A DNA stretch of 64,000 nt from Pyxidicoccus xibeiensis (lineage in GTDB: Bacteria > Myxococcota > Myxococcia > Myxococcales > Myxococcaceae), in contig NZ_JAJVKV010000001.1 of the NCBI RefSeq assembly GCF_024198175.1, positions 496,001-560,000 of the forward strand, read 5' to 3'. Made by a program: the position numbers and the translations under genes. This document shows positions 41,277 through 58,841 of the stretch, one piece after another. The first letter of the stretch is position 1, and the number at the start of each line of letters is the position of its first letter. The notes under the pieces are model-generated. The model was given only the letters and a program-made list of their open reading frames with translations, was not told the DNA's origin and did not search any database.

Positions 41277-42569
41277 TCAACCATTTCCCTCACGGCGGTG
41301 TTCGCCGTGGCGGGCCCCTGGCACCTCCGCCTGGCTGGTGTCCTCGGTGGGAGGTGAGCCGTCCTCCCGTCCCTGACCGGGACGCTCGGTGGAAATGCGC
41401 GGCAGGCTCCTCAAGCCCTCGACGAGCCGGTTGAGGTGGTGGGCATCGCGTCCCAGGGCCTCCAGTTCCGAGGTGTGCTCGGCCACGGGGATGGGTGCCT
41501 CACGGCCGGCCGCGGCACGCAGCGCCTCCTGGAGCCGCTCGCGCAGCGAGGACAGCGGCGGCCCCAGCTCCAGGCCCGCGTGCTCCAGCGCGGCGCCCGT
41601 CTCGCGCAGCGCGCCCTGGGTATGGCGCAGCGCCGTGACGTCCAGCAGCGCCAGCAGCACCGTCTCCGGGCGGCCGTGCATCTGCGGCAGCCGCTCGCTG
41701 AAGGCCAGCGCCGCCCCGCGCTGCCCGCCCAGCTCCCACTCCACCGACACCCCCTGGAGCAGCTCGCCCCGTGCCGCGCGGCTCAGCGGCAGGGCCTCGT
41801 CGGGGAGCGCCTGCCCGTCCGGGCCGAGGAAGACGGCGTCGGCATGGAGGGCCCGCGCCTCCCGGTATGCCAGGCACCCGCCCGCCAGTCCCTGCGCGGC
41901 CCGGTTGGCCAGCAGCGTGCGCCCGCTGCCCGGCTCCACCAGCGCCAGCGGCGTGGGCAGCGCGGCCAGCACCGCCTCCAGCCAGCGATGCTGGTTGCGG
42001 TTGGCCTCCATCTCCTTGCGCAAGAGCTCCTCGCGCACGCGGCCCCGCTCGGCCTCCGCGCGCCGCTGCACCTCCGCCAGCTCGCGCTCGTGCTCGCGCT
42101 GCTGGGCCTCGCGCAGCGCCTCCGCCTGCCGCCGCACCAGCTCCGTCTTGCGGAACAGGTCCACGAAGATGCCCACCTTGGAGCGGAGGATTTCCGGCTC
42201 GTAGGGCTTGAGGAGGTAGTCCACCGCGCCCACCGCGTAGCCGCGCAGCTCCGGCATCGTCCCGCGCGACAGGGCGGTGAGGAAGAGGATGGGCGTGTTG
42301 CGGCTTCGCTCCCGCTCGCGGATGAGCTGGGCCGTCTCGAAGCCGTCCATCTCCGGCATCACCACGTCCAGGAGGACGACGGCGAAGTCCTGGGTGAGCA
42401 GGTGCCGCAGCGCCTCGCGGCCGCTGCGCGCGCTGACCAGCCGCTGCCCCAGGGGCGCCAGGGTGGCCTCCAGCGCCAGCAGCCCCTCGGCCTGGTCATC
42501 CACCAGCAGGATTGAGACGGGCTCCGCCGACACCGCCGGCAGGCGCTCACGCGTGGGCGTGGCGCTCAC
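41277..42569 (-). CDS. Receiver-PAS protein with vestigial kinase domain
   Basis: A 430-residue protein. The receiver (16-140) is intact: LLVDDQ, Asp68 in VLLDVVMPEMDG, LFLTAL, Lys121 in YLLKPYEP. A long coiled coil (140-195) leads to a PAS-like domain (about 195-315, ALPTPLALVEPGSGRTLLAN). The next segment, EHAGLELGPPLSSLRERLQEAL (327-350), copies the H-box helix of a HisKA domain, but Leu replaces the phospho-His and no ATPase domain follows. A low-complexity charged tail ends the protein. Its start overlaps the CheB-like stop by 4 bp (ATGA). It is likely a phosphorylation target of the HAMP-array kinase that has kept the dimerisation helix only as a docking or coupling element. Confidence 0.85.
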   Translation of the reverse strand: MSATPTRERLPAVSAEPVSILLVDDQAEGLLALEATLAPLGQRLVSARSGREALRHLLTQDFAVVLLDVVMPEMDGFETAQLIRERERSRNTPILFLTALSRGTMPELRGYAVGAVDYLLKPYEPEILRSKVGIFVDLFRKTELVRRQAEALREAQQREHERELAEVQRRAEAERGRVREELLRKEMEANRNQHRWLEAVLAALPTPLALVEPGSGRTLLANRAAQGLAGGCLAYREARALHADAVFLGPDGQALPDEALPLSRAARGELLQGVSVEWELGGQRGAALAFSERLPQMHGRPETVLLALLDVTALRHTQGALRETGAALEHAGLELGPPLSSLRERLQEALRAAAGREAPIPVAEHTSELEALGRDAHHLNRLVEGLRSLPRISTERPGQGREDGSPPTEDTSQAEVPGARHGEHRREGNG

Positions 42570-43123
42570 GGCAGCACCTTGGCGCGCGGCATGGACACCA
42601 GCCGCGAAAGCCAGGCCCCCACGGTGCCCTGGGACAGGCGCTCGACGTCGCCCTCCGGGCCCTCGCCCCCTTCCCAGTCCTCGCCGACGATGGCCACGCG
42701 GCCGCCACGCGCCTGGAGCGCGCCCAGCCCCGCCGGGCCGTCCTCGTGGCCGGTGAAGAGCAGCCCCGCGGCGCGGGCGCCGTAGCTGTCCGCGGCGGAC
42801 TCGAAGAGGGCGTCCAGGCCGGGCCGCTGCCCGTGCTCGGGCGGCTCCACGGACAGGGCCACGCAGCCCTTGTCCACCAGCAGGTGGTAGCCCGCGGGTG
42901 CCAGGTACACGTGGCCGGGCACCAGGTCGTCCTTGTCGTCCGGCTCCACCACCGGCAGCGCGCAGCGGCGCCCCAGCGGCGCGACGAGCGCGTCATGCGG
43001 CCCGCGGTGCAGCGCCACCACTACCGGCAGCGGCAGCTCGCGCGGCAGCAGCGTCAGCATGGACTCCAGGTCCGCCGCCGCGGCGCGCGGCGCACCCACC
43101 ACCAGCACGCCCACGTGGCTCAT
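42566..43123 (-). CDS. CheB-like protein lacking catalytic serine
   Basis: A 185-residue protein with the CheB methylesterase fold: the opening strand VGVLVVGAP, then ALHRGPH with the His position (His39), VYLAPAGYHLLV, and LLFTGHEDGPAG with the Asp position (Asp128). Where active enzymes have Gly-Ala-Ser-x-Gly-Gly this one reads Gly-Ala-Pro-Arg-Ala-Ala, so Pro12 replaces the catalytic Ser. Methylesterase activity is therefore unlikely. ATG at 43121-43123 overlaps the CheR stop by 4 bp, and its own stop overlaps the next start by 4 bp. No receiver domain. It probably survives as a binding partner of the CheR protein or of the HAMP kinase. Confidence 0.85.
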   Translation of the reverse strand: MSHVGVLVVGAPRAAAADLESMLTLLPRELPLPVVVALHRGPHDALVAPLGRRCALPVVEPDDKDDLVPGHVYLAPAGYHLLVDKGCVALSVEPPEHGQRPGLDALFESAADSYGARAAGLLFTGHEDGPAGLGALQARGGRVAIVGEDWEGGEGPEGDVERLSQGTVGAWLSRLVSMPRAKVLP

Positions 43124-43949
43124 GACACCCTCCGGAAGATGCGGCCGCTGCCGTCCAGCTCCTCGTACGCCGCGGCGTGCGGCGTGCGCGCCAGCGACTC
43201 CTTGCGCCCCAGGCACAGGAAGCCGAAGCGGGCGAGGCTCTCGTAGAGGCGGCCGTGCACGCGGTTGTGCAGCGTGCGGTTGAAGGTCAGCAGCGTGTCC
43301 CGGCACACGATGACGTGGAACTCGTTGAACGAGCCGTCGGTGGCCAGGTTGTGCTGGGTGAAGAAGATGCCGTCGCGCAGCTTCGGCTGGAGCAGCGCCC
43401 AGTTGCCGTCGCGGGTGTAGTAGTCGGTGAGCACGCCCTTGCCCCCGGCTTCCGTGTAGCGGCGCGCGTCCGCCTCGGTGGGCAGCGGCAGCACGCCGGT
43501 GCGTGCGTCCGCCAGCAGCCCCTCGCTGGAGTCGGACGCGTACAGCCGGCACCGCCCCCACAGCCCCTCCTCTTGAAGGAGGATGGCCAGGGCATAGGTG
43601 TCCTCGCCGGTGCCGCAGCCCGCGTGCCACACGCGCACGGACGGCCAGGTGCGCAGCACCGGCACCACCCGCGCGCGGAAGTCCCGGAAGAAGGCCGGGT
43701 CCGAGAAGAGCGACGGCGGCGTGCAGGACAGCGTGCGCAAGAGCCCCTCCAGCGCCTCGCCGTCGTGCAGCACGCGGGCCTGGAGGGCGGAGAACGTCTC
43801 CAGCCGCTCCTCGCGCAGGTGCCGCCGCAGCCGCCGCAAGAGCAGCGGCCGGGCATGGCTGCGCAAATCGAAGCCCCACTGCCGGGCCACGCCCTCCAGG
43901 AGCAGGTCCACCTCGATGGACTCCAGCTCCGCGCTGGACGTGCCCGCGC

Positions 43950-43953
<4 letters not shown>
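43120..43953 (-). CDS. CheR-type methyltransferase
   Basis: A 277-residue enzyme from GTG at 43951-43953, which overlaps the kinase stop by 4 bp. The N-terminal helical CheR domain ([30 protein letters not shown]) covers about 10-75. The SAM-binding domain has [19 protein letters not shown] (about 112-130), ASDSS, and the conserved [17 protein letters not shown] and [11 protein letters not shown] near the C-terminus. CheR enzymes methylate glutamates of chemoreceptors using SAM. No chemoreceptor gene is present; the obvious structural analogue in the operon is the HAMP-array kinase, whose repeated helical units could be the substrate. That link is inference. Confidence 0.9.
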
Positions 43954-50399
<6,446 letters not shown>

Positions 50400-50737
50400 C
50401 TATGAGCCCCTGGTCGGTCCGGGAACGGCGCGGCTTGAGACTGCCGCAGCACGGGAATTTCTCAGCGAGGGCCAGTTGTCCCGCAATCTCGCGACCTTGG
50501 GCCAGCCCCCCGGGCAGGCATGGCTGGTCAGCAGCCGACAGTGACGCCATCCACTGTCAGGCAGCGGACAAGGACCCACACCCTGCGTGTGGAGCCTGTC
50601 GCACATGCGCCCAGTGCCCCGGGAAATCCCGCATGGCGGGGCAAGGGGGGAGTCCGCTACATCGTCCGTCCAAGGACAATCGACCGGCTCGGCTTGTCCG
50701 GCGAGCCAGTACGACTACACAATCGCAATGTCAGTGC
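50400..50737. other. Divergent promoter region
   Basis: 338 bp between the HAMP-array kinase and the PEGA kinase. No supported gene. CACAC-CCTGC-GTGTG (50579-50593) forms a small hairpin. No -24/-12 element is evident. The Ser/Thr kinase ATG at 50738 has no strong Shine-Dalgarno, so its start is less certain. Confidence 0.4.
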
Positions 50738-52739
<2,002 letters not shown>

Positions 52740-52768
<29 letters not shown>

Positions 52769-53357
52769 CTGGCTGCTCGTCGTCGTGCCCCTGCTGACGG
52801 CCTCCGCCGCGGCGCCCAGGCCGAAGCCGGGCACGGCCGCCGGAAAGCAGGAGGACCCGAAGGCCGCCGCGCGCGTGCTGTTCGAGTACGCGCAGCGCGA
52901 GTACGACCTGGGCAACTTCGAGGACGCGCTGGGTGGCTACTCGGAGGCGTACCGGCTGATGCCGGCGCCCGCGCTGCTCTTCAACATCGGCCAGTGCCAC
53001 CGGCAGCTGGGCCAGTACGAGCGCGCCGCGTTCTTCTACCGCCGCTATCTCGCGCTCGAGCCGGACTCGCCCGACGCGGCGCTCGTCAAGGACCTCATCC
53101 AGACGATGGAGGCGAAGCAGGCGGCGCTCGAGCCAGCCCCCTCCGGGACGCCGGTGACGCCCGCGCCGGGTGAGCTGACGGTTCCCCTGACGCCGGAAGC
53201 GACGCCCGCGGTGAAGGCCTCCTCCGGCCCCGCGTTCCTGCGCAGCGGCTGGTTCTGGGCGGGGGTGGGCGTGGTGGCCGCGGGCGCCACGACGGCGGTG
53301 CTGCTCACGCGCTCCAGCGACCCCCGCCCGACGCTCGGAACGGTGACCCTTCCATGA
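52740..53357 (+). CDS. Exported TPR protein with C-terminal anchor
   Basis: A 205-residue protein from the ATG at 52740; an ATG 24 bp upstream is also possible. A signal peptide or anchor ([16 protein letters not shown]) is followed by TPR-like helices ([48 protein letters not shown]). The linker is Pro/Thr-rich and a hydrophobic segment lies near the end ([19 protein letters not shown], about 176-195). This layout recurs next to PEGA-domain Ser/Thr kinases in myxobacteria, so it is likely a partner of the upstream kinase. It overlaps that gene by 29 bp and the following lipoprotein by 4 bp. The same strand and overlaps support one operon. Confidence 0.85.
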
Positions 53358-54292
53358 GCCGCCTCGCCCGAGGCTTCGTCGCGCTGCTCCTCGCCTCCCT
53401 GGCGACGTGCGGCGACGACAGCACGTCGCTCTTCCTGCGCGTCGACGGCGCGGATGGCGCCACCCAGCTGGAGGTGCGCGGCCTGCGCGACGGAGAGCCC
53501 TGGTTCCCCGCCCAGCGGCGCCCCGAGCAGGAGGGCGAGCCCTTCTCTGGCGAGCAGTCGCTGCGCCTGCGCTTCAACGCGCCGCCCGACGTGCCCTTCG
53601 TGCTGGAGGTGGACGCCCTCTCTGCGGGAGTCCCCATTGCACGGGGCAGCGCCGAGGCGCAGCCGCGCAAGGGCGCGGAGGTGGAGCTCCGCCTGAGCCT
53701 GACGCCCGTCACCGTGGAGCCGCTGCCGGACGGAGGTACCCCGGATGGCGGAGCCGACGGTGGCGAGCCCGACGCAGGTGACCCCGACGCTGGCGTGCCG
53801 GACGCTGGAGTGCCCGATGCTGGAGACCCGGATGCGGGGGAACCGGATGCTGGCGCCCCGGACGCAGGAACTCCGGATGCGGGCACAGTCACGTGCACCA
53901 CCTGCACCGTGCCCGGCGGTGCGTGCGTGGCCAGCACCTCGGCGGTGGCCTGCGGAGGCAGCGGCCTGGCGTGCATCGACTGCACCGCCGATGGGCGCGC
54001 GAACCTGTGCACGACAGCCGGGGCATGCTCGTGCGGCACCCAGGGGCGCTGCGGCGTGGGCGAGCGGTGCGTGAACAACGCCTGTGTCTGTGACCGCGAC
54101 ACCTGCGACGGCTGCTGCCAGGGGAATGTCTGCCGCAACGGCGACACCCCGACGGTCTGCGGTATCGACGGGACCAACTGCGCCAACTGCGAAACGTCCA
54201 AGTCCGACAATTGCGTCAACGGAGGGTGCCGCTGCGGGCTGAGTGAGCCGTGCCCCCTCCTGTCCATCTGCCAGAACGGCCGGTGCACCTGA
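53354..54292 (+). CDS. Cys-rich lipoprotein with Asp-Ala-Gly linker
   Basis: A 312-residue protein. The signal peptide ends LLLASLATCGDD, giving a lipobox-like Cys at about residue 19. A beta-rich domain (about 25-120, LFLRVDGADGATQLEVRGLR) precedes a low-complexity linker of at least eight PDAG-type repeats (about 130-180). The C-terminal 130 residues contain more than 20 Cys in EGF/VWC-like spacing (CTTCTVPGGAC, CGVGERCVNNACVCDRDTCDGC). It overlaps the TPR gene by 4 bp (ATGA). It is probably an outer-surface protein co-expressed with the kinase and TPR partner; ligand unknown. Confidence 0.85.
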   Translation: MSRLARGFVALLLASLATCGDDSTSLFLRVDGADGATQLEVRGLRDGEPWFPAQRRPEQEGEPFSGEQSLRLRFNAPPDVPFVLEVDALSAGVPIARGSAEAQPRKGAEVELRLSLTPVTVEPLPDGGTPDGGADGGEPDAGDPDAGVPDAGVPDAGDPDAGEPDAGAPDAGTPDAGTVTCTTCTVPGGACVASTSAVACGGSGLACIDCTADGRANLCTTAGACSCGTQGRCGVGERCVNNACVCDRDTCDGCCQGNVCRNGDTPTVCGIDGTNCANCETSKSDNCVNGGCRCGLSEPCPLLSICQNGRCT

Positions 54293-54294
54293 GC

Positions 54295-54333
54295 GGCGCG
54301 CGGTGACGGACGTGCGGGAGGTACCCGCGCGCC
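54295..54333. terminator. Hairpin between convergent genes
   Basis: GGCGCGCGG (54295-54303) and CCGCGCGCC (54325-54333) are perfect complements with a 21-nt loop, located between the lipoprotein stop and the stop of the opposite gene. No U-tract. Confidence 0.45.
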
Positions 54334-54340
54334 GAGCCCC

Positions 54341-55159
54341 TCAGTGCCGGACGCGCGGTGCCGGGGCGCGCACTCGCACCTCCATCTGCGCGTCCCCCGC
54401 CACCACGGTGCTCAGCACCTCCTGCTGCTCGGGGGACAGCCGCGCCACGGCGCGCAGCGCGGCCACCAGCACCAGCGCCTCCACCGCGTTCGGCACGCTG
54501 ATGCCCTCCGGCCCCGTCTTCAGCGGCATGGGCAGCCGGGGCACCCGGCCCGCCGCGGACAGCGCCTCCACGGCATACAGCGGTGAGGTGTCCAGCGTGA
54601 CGGCCACGGCGGGCAGCGCGTGGGCCGCGTCGGGCTGACCGCGCGCCTGCATCTCCATCAGCATCTGCAGCGCGCCGGGCTTCGCATACAGCGCCAGCCC
54701 CGCCCGCCCATCCCCGGTGTTGAAGACACAGCCCTCATAGGTGTGCGTCAGCGGCCCGGAGACCGCCACCTCGAAGGGCTGGCTGTCGTCCCAGTGCGTC
54801 CAGGGCCGCGCCTCCCAGTACTCCGTGGCTGCCTGCACGAAGAGCAGGGCCTTGTCCGAGCCCAGCCCGGACAACCCCCGCTGCCCCCACGCGAGGAACG
54901 TGGCGATGGCCGCGCGCGACGAGAGCGCCGCCGCCGGAGGCGCCTCCACCTCCAGCCCCAGCCCCGCGGCGGCCTCGGCCAGGTCCGGCTCGCAGCGCAC
55001 CTCCGAGGGGTCCACTCCCTCCAGCAGCGTCTGGATTCCCACCTCGTCCTGCGCCTCGAAGACAGGCTGGGACGGCTCGCCCGACTCGGAGATGCGCAGG
55101 TACACCTGGGTGGTGCCCTGGGAGAGGGGCACGGGGCCGAGCTTGAGCAGGTAGAACAT
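54341..55159 (-). CDS. Hypothetical protein
   Basis: A 272-residue soluble protein with even coding bias. The sequence shows alternating beta and helix (FYLLKLGPVPLSQGTTQVYLR, ALLFVQAATEYWEARPWTHWDD, GCVFNTGDGRAGLALYAKPGAL). I recognise no family and no catalytic motif. It starts 9 bp after the receiver gene on the same strand, so it is the third gene of the KaiC-receiver operon and may be an accessory or target of it. Confidence 0.75.
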   Translation of the reverse strand: MFYLLKLGPVPLSQGTTQVYLRISESGEPSQPVFEAQDEVGIQTLLEGVDPSEVRCEPDLAEAAAGLGLEVEAPPAAALSSRAAIATFLAWGQRGLSGLGSDKALLFVQAATEYWEARPWTHWDDSQPFEVAVSGPLTHTYEGCVFNTGDGRAGLALYAKPGALQMLMEMQARGQPDAAHALPAVAVTLDTSPLYAVEALSAAGRVPRLPMPLKTGPEGISVPNAVEALVLVAALRAVARLSPEQQEVLSTVVAGDAQMEVRVRAPAPRVRH

Positions 55160-55168
55160 GAGGGCCTT

Positions 55169-55543
55169 TCAGCGGGTGCGGGCCCGCCGCCCATCCAGGG
55201 ACTTGCGGACCTGGCGCAGCAAGGTGGCGATGTCGAAGGGCTTCTGCAGGAAGGGAAGGTCCGGGTACACGCGGCGCAGGGCCAGCACGTCCACCGCGCT
55301 CATGCCCAGCAGCGCCACGTCCTGGAAGGCCGGCTCGGCCCGGATGCGCTCGATGAGCGCCGGCCCGTCGAGCACCGGCATCATCCAGTCGGTGAGGACC
55401 AGGTCTGGACGAAGCTCCGCCATCCGCTCCAGCGCCTCGCGGCCGTGAGAGGCCGTCACTACGCGGTAGCCCTCCTCACGGAGGAGGTCCGCCAGGGCCT
55501 CCAGGATGCCCTGCTCGTCATCCACCACCAGGACCGTCTCCAT
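55169..55543 (-). CDS. Single-domain response regulator (KaiC-linked)
   Basis: A 124-residue receiver from the ATG at 55541-55543. Acidic pocket VVDDEQG, phospho-acceptor Asp in VLTDWMMPVLDG (about 51), LLGMSAV, and Lys in FLQKPFDIATLL. No output domain. It starts 28 bp after the KaiC-like gene. A histidine kinase is encoded divergently on the other side of KaiC. It probably receives phosphate from that kinase and relays to, or is gated by, the KaiC-like ATPase; that is an inference from arrangement. Confidence 0.9.
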   Translation of the reverse strand: METVLVVDDEQGILEALADLLREEGYRVVTASHGREALERMAELRPDLVLTDWMMPVLDGPALIERIRAEPAFQDVALLGMSAVDVLALRRVYPDLPFLQKPFDIATLLRQVRKSLDGRRARTR

Positions 55544-55571
55544 ACGGGCGGCACTACTCCTCGCGGTTTGT

Positions 55572-57047
55572 TCAGGAATGACCACCACCCGGGTGGCGGG
55601 CAAGGCCCGTCAACAAGGTGTCAACGGCGACGCTGAAGGGGGGTAGCACCTCGATTCCCTGCCGGGAGATGACGAACTCCCTGAGGGTGGGGTCGTAGTC
55701 GGTATCGCGCAGCTTGAAGATGGACAGCAGCCTGCGCAGGCGCCCTTCGAGCTCGACGTGGCGCAGGAAGAAGAGGTTCTCCGCCACCGCGGACGGCCCC
55801 ACCTCCATGGGCACGTCCAGCGCGGGGCCGAAGAGCCGGGGCGTCTCCAGGCCGAAGAGGGTGGTGGTCCCCTCGCTGCGCAGCTCCTGGGTGAGCGCGG
55901 CGAAGAACGAGTTCATCCGCACCGGGTCCGGCGCCGCCTGCTGCATCGCGCTGAGCCCGTCCACGAACACCCGCTTCACCTTGCGCTTGTGCACGTCCGA
56001 CAGGAGTTGGTCCGCCAGCACGTCCAGGATGCACTCCGCGGGGGGCTGCCAGATGAGGTTCAGCCGCCCATCGGCCGCCGCGCTCTTGAGGTCGATGCCC
56101 GCGGCCGACACCTTGCCCAGCAGGCGGTTGGGCGGCTCGTAGAAGCCCATGTACAGGCACGGCTCGCCCTGCCTCAGTCCCTCGGCGAGCAGGCTGCTGC
56201 CCATCAGCGTCTTGCCCACGCCGGGCGGGCCGAGCACGAGCGTGGTGGAGCCCGCCGCCAGCCCCTCCGGGAAGAGCGCGTCCAGCGAGTGGATGCCGAA
56301 GTGGATGCGGTGGGCGCCCGGGTCCGGCGGCGGGGCTCGGCGCACGCGCGCCTCCAGCCGGGGGAAGACCTCCAGGCCCTCGTGGGTGATGCGGAAGTTG
56401 TGGACGCCGTGCAGCGTGGCGCTGCCGCGGAACTTGCGGACCTGAAGCTCGCGCCAGGCGCGCACGCCGGAGGTGCGCTCGCGCAGCTCCAGGATGCCAT
56501 CCACCATGGTGTACTCCGGGTGGACGGAGGGCCCGTTGGCGCTGGTGAGCATCAGCGAGGTGAAGCGCGTCAGGCCCGCGGCCACCTGCAGCTCGTGGAT
56601 GAACTTCTTGAAGTCGCGGTTGCTGCCGGCCGCCTCCTGCGCCTGCACCAGCCCGTCCAGCACCAGGATGGTGGCGCCGTGGTTGCGCACCTCGCGCCGC
56701 AGCAGCTCCAGCAGCCCCGGCAGCCCCTGCTCCTCCAGCGTGCGGAAGCCGCTGACGTAGTAGACGCCCTCGGGCAGCAGCGCGGAGTCGAAGAACGCCA
56801 TGTCGCGCATGTTGGAGAGCATGCGCGAGTGCGACTCCGCCAGCAGCGTGACGTAGAGGCAGCGGGCACCCGTGCGCGCCTGGTGGTAGCAGAGCTGGTT
56901 GGCGAAGAGGGTCTTCCCCGCACCCGGCTCGCCCACGATGATGTAGACGCCCGACGGCACCAGCCCGCCGCCCAGCACGGCATCGAGTCCAGGCACGCCG
57001 GTGGACACGCGTGGGTCCGGGCGCGAGGGTTGCTCGGAAGAAGACAT
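55572..57047 (-). CDS. KaiC-like double RecA ATPase
   Basis: A 491-residue protein with two RecA domains in KaiC order. CI (about 12-240): Walker A GEPGAGKT (39-46), Walker B ILVLDGLV, LYVTLLAESHSRM where KaiC has the paired catalytic Glu. CII (about 250-480): Walker A GPPGVGKT, Walker B VKRVFVDGLSAM, LYMGFYEPPNRL. Each domain has a single Glu at the place of the usual Glu-Glu pair. There is no Ser-Thr autophosphorylation site recognisable as in clock KaiC. KaiA and KaiB genes are absent here. The neighbouring receiver and histidine kinase make a KaiC-two-component module, as seen in other non-clock bacteria. ATG at 57045-57047. Confidence 0.9.
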   Translation of the reverse strand: MSSSEQPSRPDPRVSTGVPGLDAVLGGGLVPSGVYIIVGEPGAGKTLFANQLCYHQARTGARCLYVTLLAESHSRMLSNMRDMAFFDSALLPEGVYYVSGFRTLEEQGLPGLLELLRREVRNHGATILVLDGLVQAQEAAGSNRDFKKFIHELQVAAGLTRFTSLMLTSANGPSVHPEYTMVDGILELRERTSGVRAWRELQVRKFRGSATLHGVHNFRITHEGLEVFPRLEARVRRAPPPDPGAHRIHFGIHSLDALFPEGLAAGSTTLVLGPPGVGKTLMGSSLLAEGLRQGEPCLYMGFYEPPNRLLGKVSAAGIDLKSAAADGRLNLIWQPPAECILDVLADQLLSDVHKRKVKRVFVDGLSAMQQAAPDPVRMNSFFAALTQELRSEGTTTLFGLETPRLFGPALDVPMEVGPSAVAENLFFLRHVELEGRLRRLLSIFKLRDTDYDPTLREFVISRQGIEVLPPFSVAVDTLLTGLARHPGGGHS

Positions 57048-57269
57048 GATGGTCGCTCATACCGTAAACGGCTCCCATGCGCCCCTGGATTGAGCCCCAG
57101 GCGTCAACAAGGCAGTTCCGGGGCGGCGGACCTGGCGAGGGCCCCGGCCGCCCGGACTCCGGGGCGGCACCCATCGCCGCGAGGCATGCGCCGAATCCAC
57201 ACCCGATGAAGTGTTGGGTCGACGGGCCCTGCTCCTCTGGAGCTGCCGGGTCCCACGAGTGAGAGCGCC
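57048..57269. other. Divergent promoter region of KaiC module
   Basis: 222 bp between the divergent KaiC-like and PAS-kinase genes. No gene is supported. Both promoters must lie here; I see no consensus element. Confidence 0.4.
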
Positions 57270-58841
57270 ATGGCCTTCATCCAGCCAGACCTGCCAGGCC
57301 CCTTCGCGCCTGGCAGCTCCCGTCAGGACGGCCCGGAGCACCCCGGCCGCGAGCGGTCCGCGCACGACGGGCTCGTCGACAGCATCGACGGCATCGTCTG
57401 GGAGGCCGACCCGTCCTTCCGCTTCACCTTCGTGAGCCAGCAGGCGCAGCGGCTGCTCGGGTACCCGGTGCAGCGGTGGTACCAGGAGCCGGACTTCTGG
57501 CTGAAGCACCTGCACCCCGAGGACCGGGAGTGGGCCCCCTCGCACTGCCGGGAGGCCGCCGAGGCCTGCCTGCCCCACGAGTTCGAGTACCGGATGCTGG
57601 CCTCCGACGGGCGCGTGGTGTGGCTGCGAGACATCGTCACGGTGGTGGAGGAGGCCGGGCGGCCCCACCGGCTGCGCGGCATCATGGTGGACATCACCGA
57701 GCAGCGCCGCGCCCAGGAGGGCCTGCAGCACACGGTGTCGGTGCTGGAGGCCACGCTCGAGTCGACGGCGGACGGGCTGCTCGTCGTGGACCGCGCCGGG
57801 GAGGCCACCGCGTACAACCGACGGTTCAAGGAAATCTGGGGGCTCAGCGATGCGCAGGCGGGCCTGGGCGACGCGGCGATGCTGGACACGGTGCGCGACA
57901 GGCTGAAGGACCCGGAGGCGTTCTTCGCGCGGGTGCGCGAGCTGTACGCGATGCCGGAGGCGGAGAGCTTCGACGTGGTGGAGCTGCGCGACGGGCGCGT
58001 GCTGGAGCGCTACTCGCTGCCCCAGCGGCAGCGGGGCACCATCACCGGCCGGGTGTGGAGCTTCCGGGACGTCTCGGCGCGCGTGCGCGCGGAGCGGGAG
58101 CAGGAGCGGCTGCTGCGCGAAGCGCACGAGGCCATCCAGGTGCGCGACGACTTCCTCTCCATCGCCTCGCACGAGCTGAAGACGCCGCTGACGCCGCTGC
58201 GCCTCCACCTCCAGCTGCTGAGGCACGCGCTGGAGTCGCACCAGCCCGTCACGCCCGGGCGCGTAGACAAGGCGTTGGCCCAGGTGCGCAAGCTGTCCGT
58301 GCTCATCAATGACCTGCTGGACGCCTCGTTTGTGGGCGCCGGGCGGATGGAGCTGCAGCGCACGCCCGTGTCCCTGCCGGAGGTGGTCGGCGAGGTGTTC
58401 TCCGACTTCCGCGACACGAGCGACCGCCACGTGCTGGCGTACACCGCGCCCGACGAGGACGTGCTCGTCCAGGGGGACCGGGGCCGGCTGGCGCAGGTGC
58501 TGACGAACCTCCTGGAGAACGCCCTCAAGTACAGCCCGCTGGGCGGCGAGGTGCGCGTCACGCTCACGCACTCGGGGGGAGATGCCGTCGTCACGGTGCA
58601 GGACGCGGGCATCGGCATTCCGAAGGAGGAGCAGGCGCACCTGTTCGAGCGCTTCTTCCGGGCGCGCAACGCGCCCGTGTCGGGCTTCGGTGGCCTGGGC
58701 CTGGGGCTCTACATCTGCCGCGACATCGTCGAGCGGCACGGCGGCCACATCTGGGTGGAGAGCGCGCTGGGGCACGGCTCGGCGTTCCACGTGTCGCTCC
58801 CCGTGCTGGCGACGCGCGCGCTGCACGACGCCCACGTCTGA
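57270..58841 (+). CDS. PAS sensor histidine kinase
   Basis: A 523-residue soluble kinase. Two PAS domains cover about 36-152 (WEADPSFRFTFVSQQAQRLLGY, PAC ending DITEQRRA) and 155-275 (STADGLLVVDRAGEATAYNRRF). HisKA has His in LSIASHELKTPLTPLRLHLQ (about 302). HATPase has NLLENALKY, DAGIGIPKEEQ and FGGLGLGLYICRDIV. No receiver, no membrane segment. It is divergent from the KaiC-like gene, sharing the 222-bp region between them. With the single receiver on the other side it likely forms one pathway. Start ATG 57270 has a GAGAGC-type purine patch upstream. Confidence 0.92.
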   Translation: MAFIQPDLPGPFAPGSSRQDGPEHPGRERSAHDGLVDSIDGIVWEADPSFRFTFVSQQAQRLLGYPVQRWYQEPDFWLKHLHPEDREWAPSHCREAAEACLPHEFEYRMLASDGRVVWLRDIVTVVEEAGRPHRLRGIMVDITEQRRAQEGLQHTVSVLEATLESTADGLLVVDRAGEATAYNRRFKEIWGLSDAQAGLGDAAMLDTVRDRLKDPEAFFARVRELYAMPEAESFDVVELRDGRVLERYSLPQRQRGTITGRVWSFRDVSARVRAEREQERLLREAHEAIQVRDDFLSIASHELKTPLTPLRLHLQLLRHALESHQPVTPGRVDKALAQVRKLSVLINDLLDASFVGAGRMELQRTPVSLPEVVGEVFSDFRDTSDRHVLAYTAPDEDVLVQGDRGRLAQVLTNLLENALKYSPLGGEVRVTLTHSGGDAVVTVQDAGIGIPKEEQAHLFERFFRARNAPVSGFGGLGLGLYICRDIVERHGGHIWVESALGHGSAFHVSLPVLATRALHDAHV

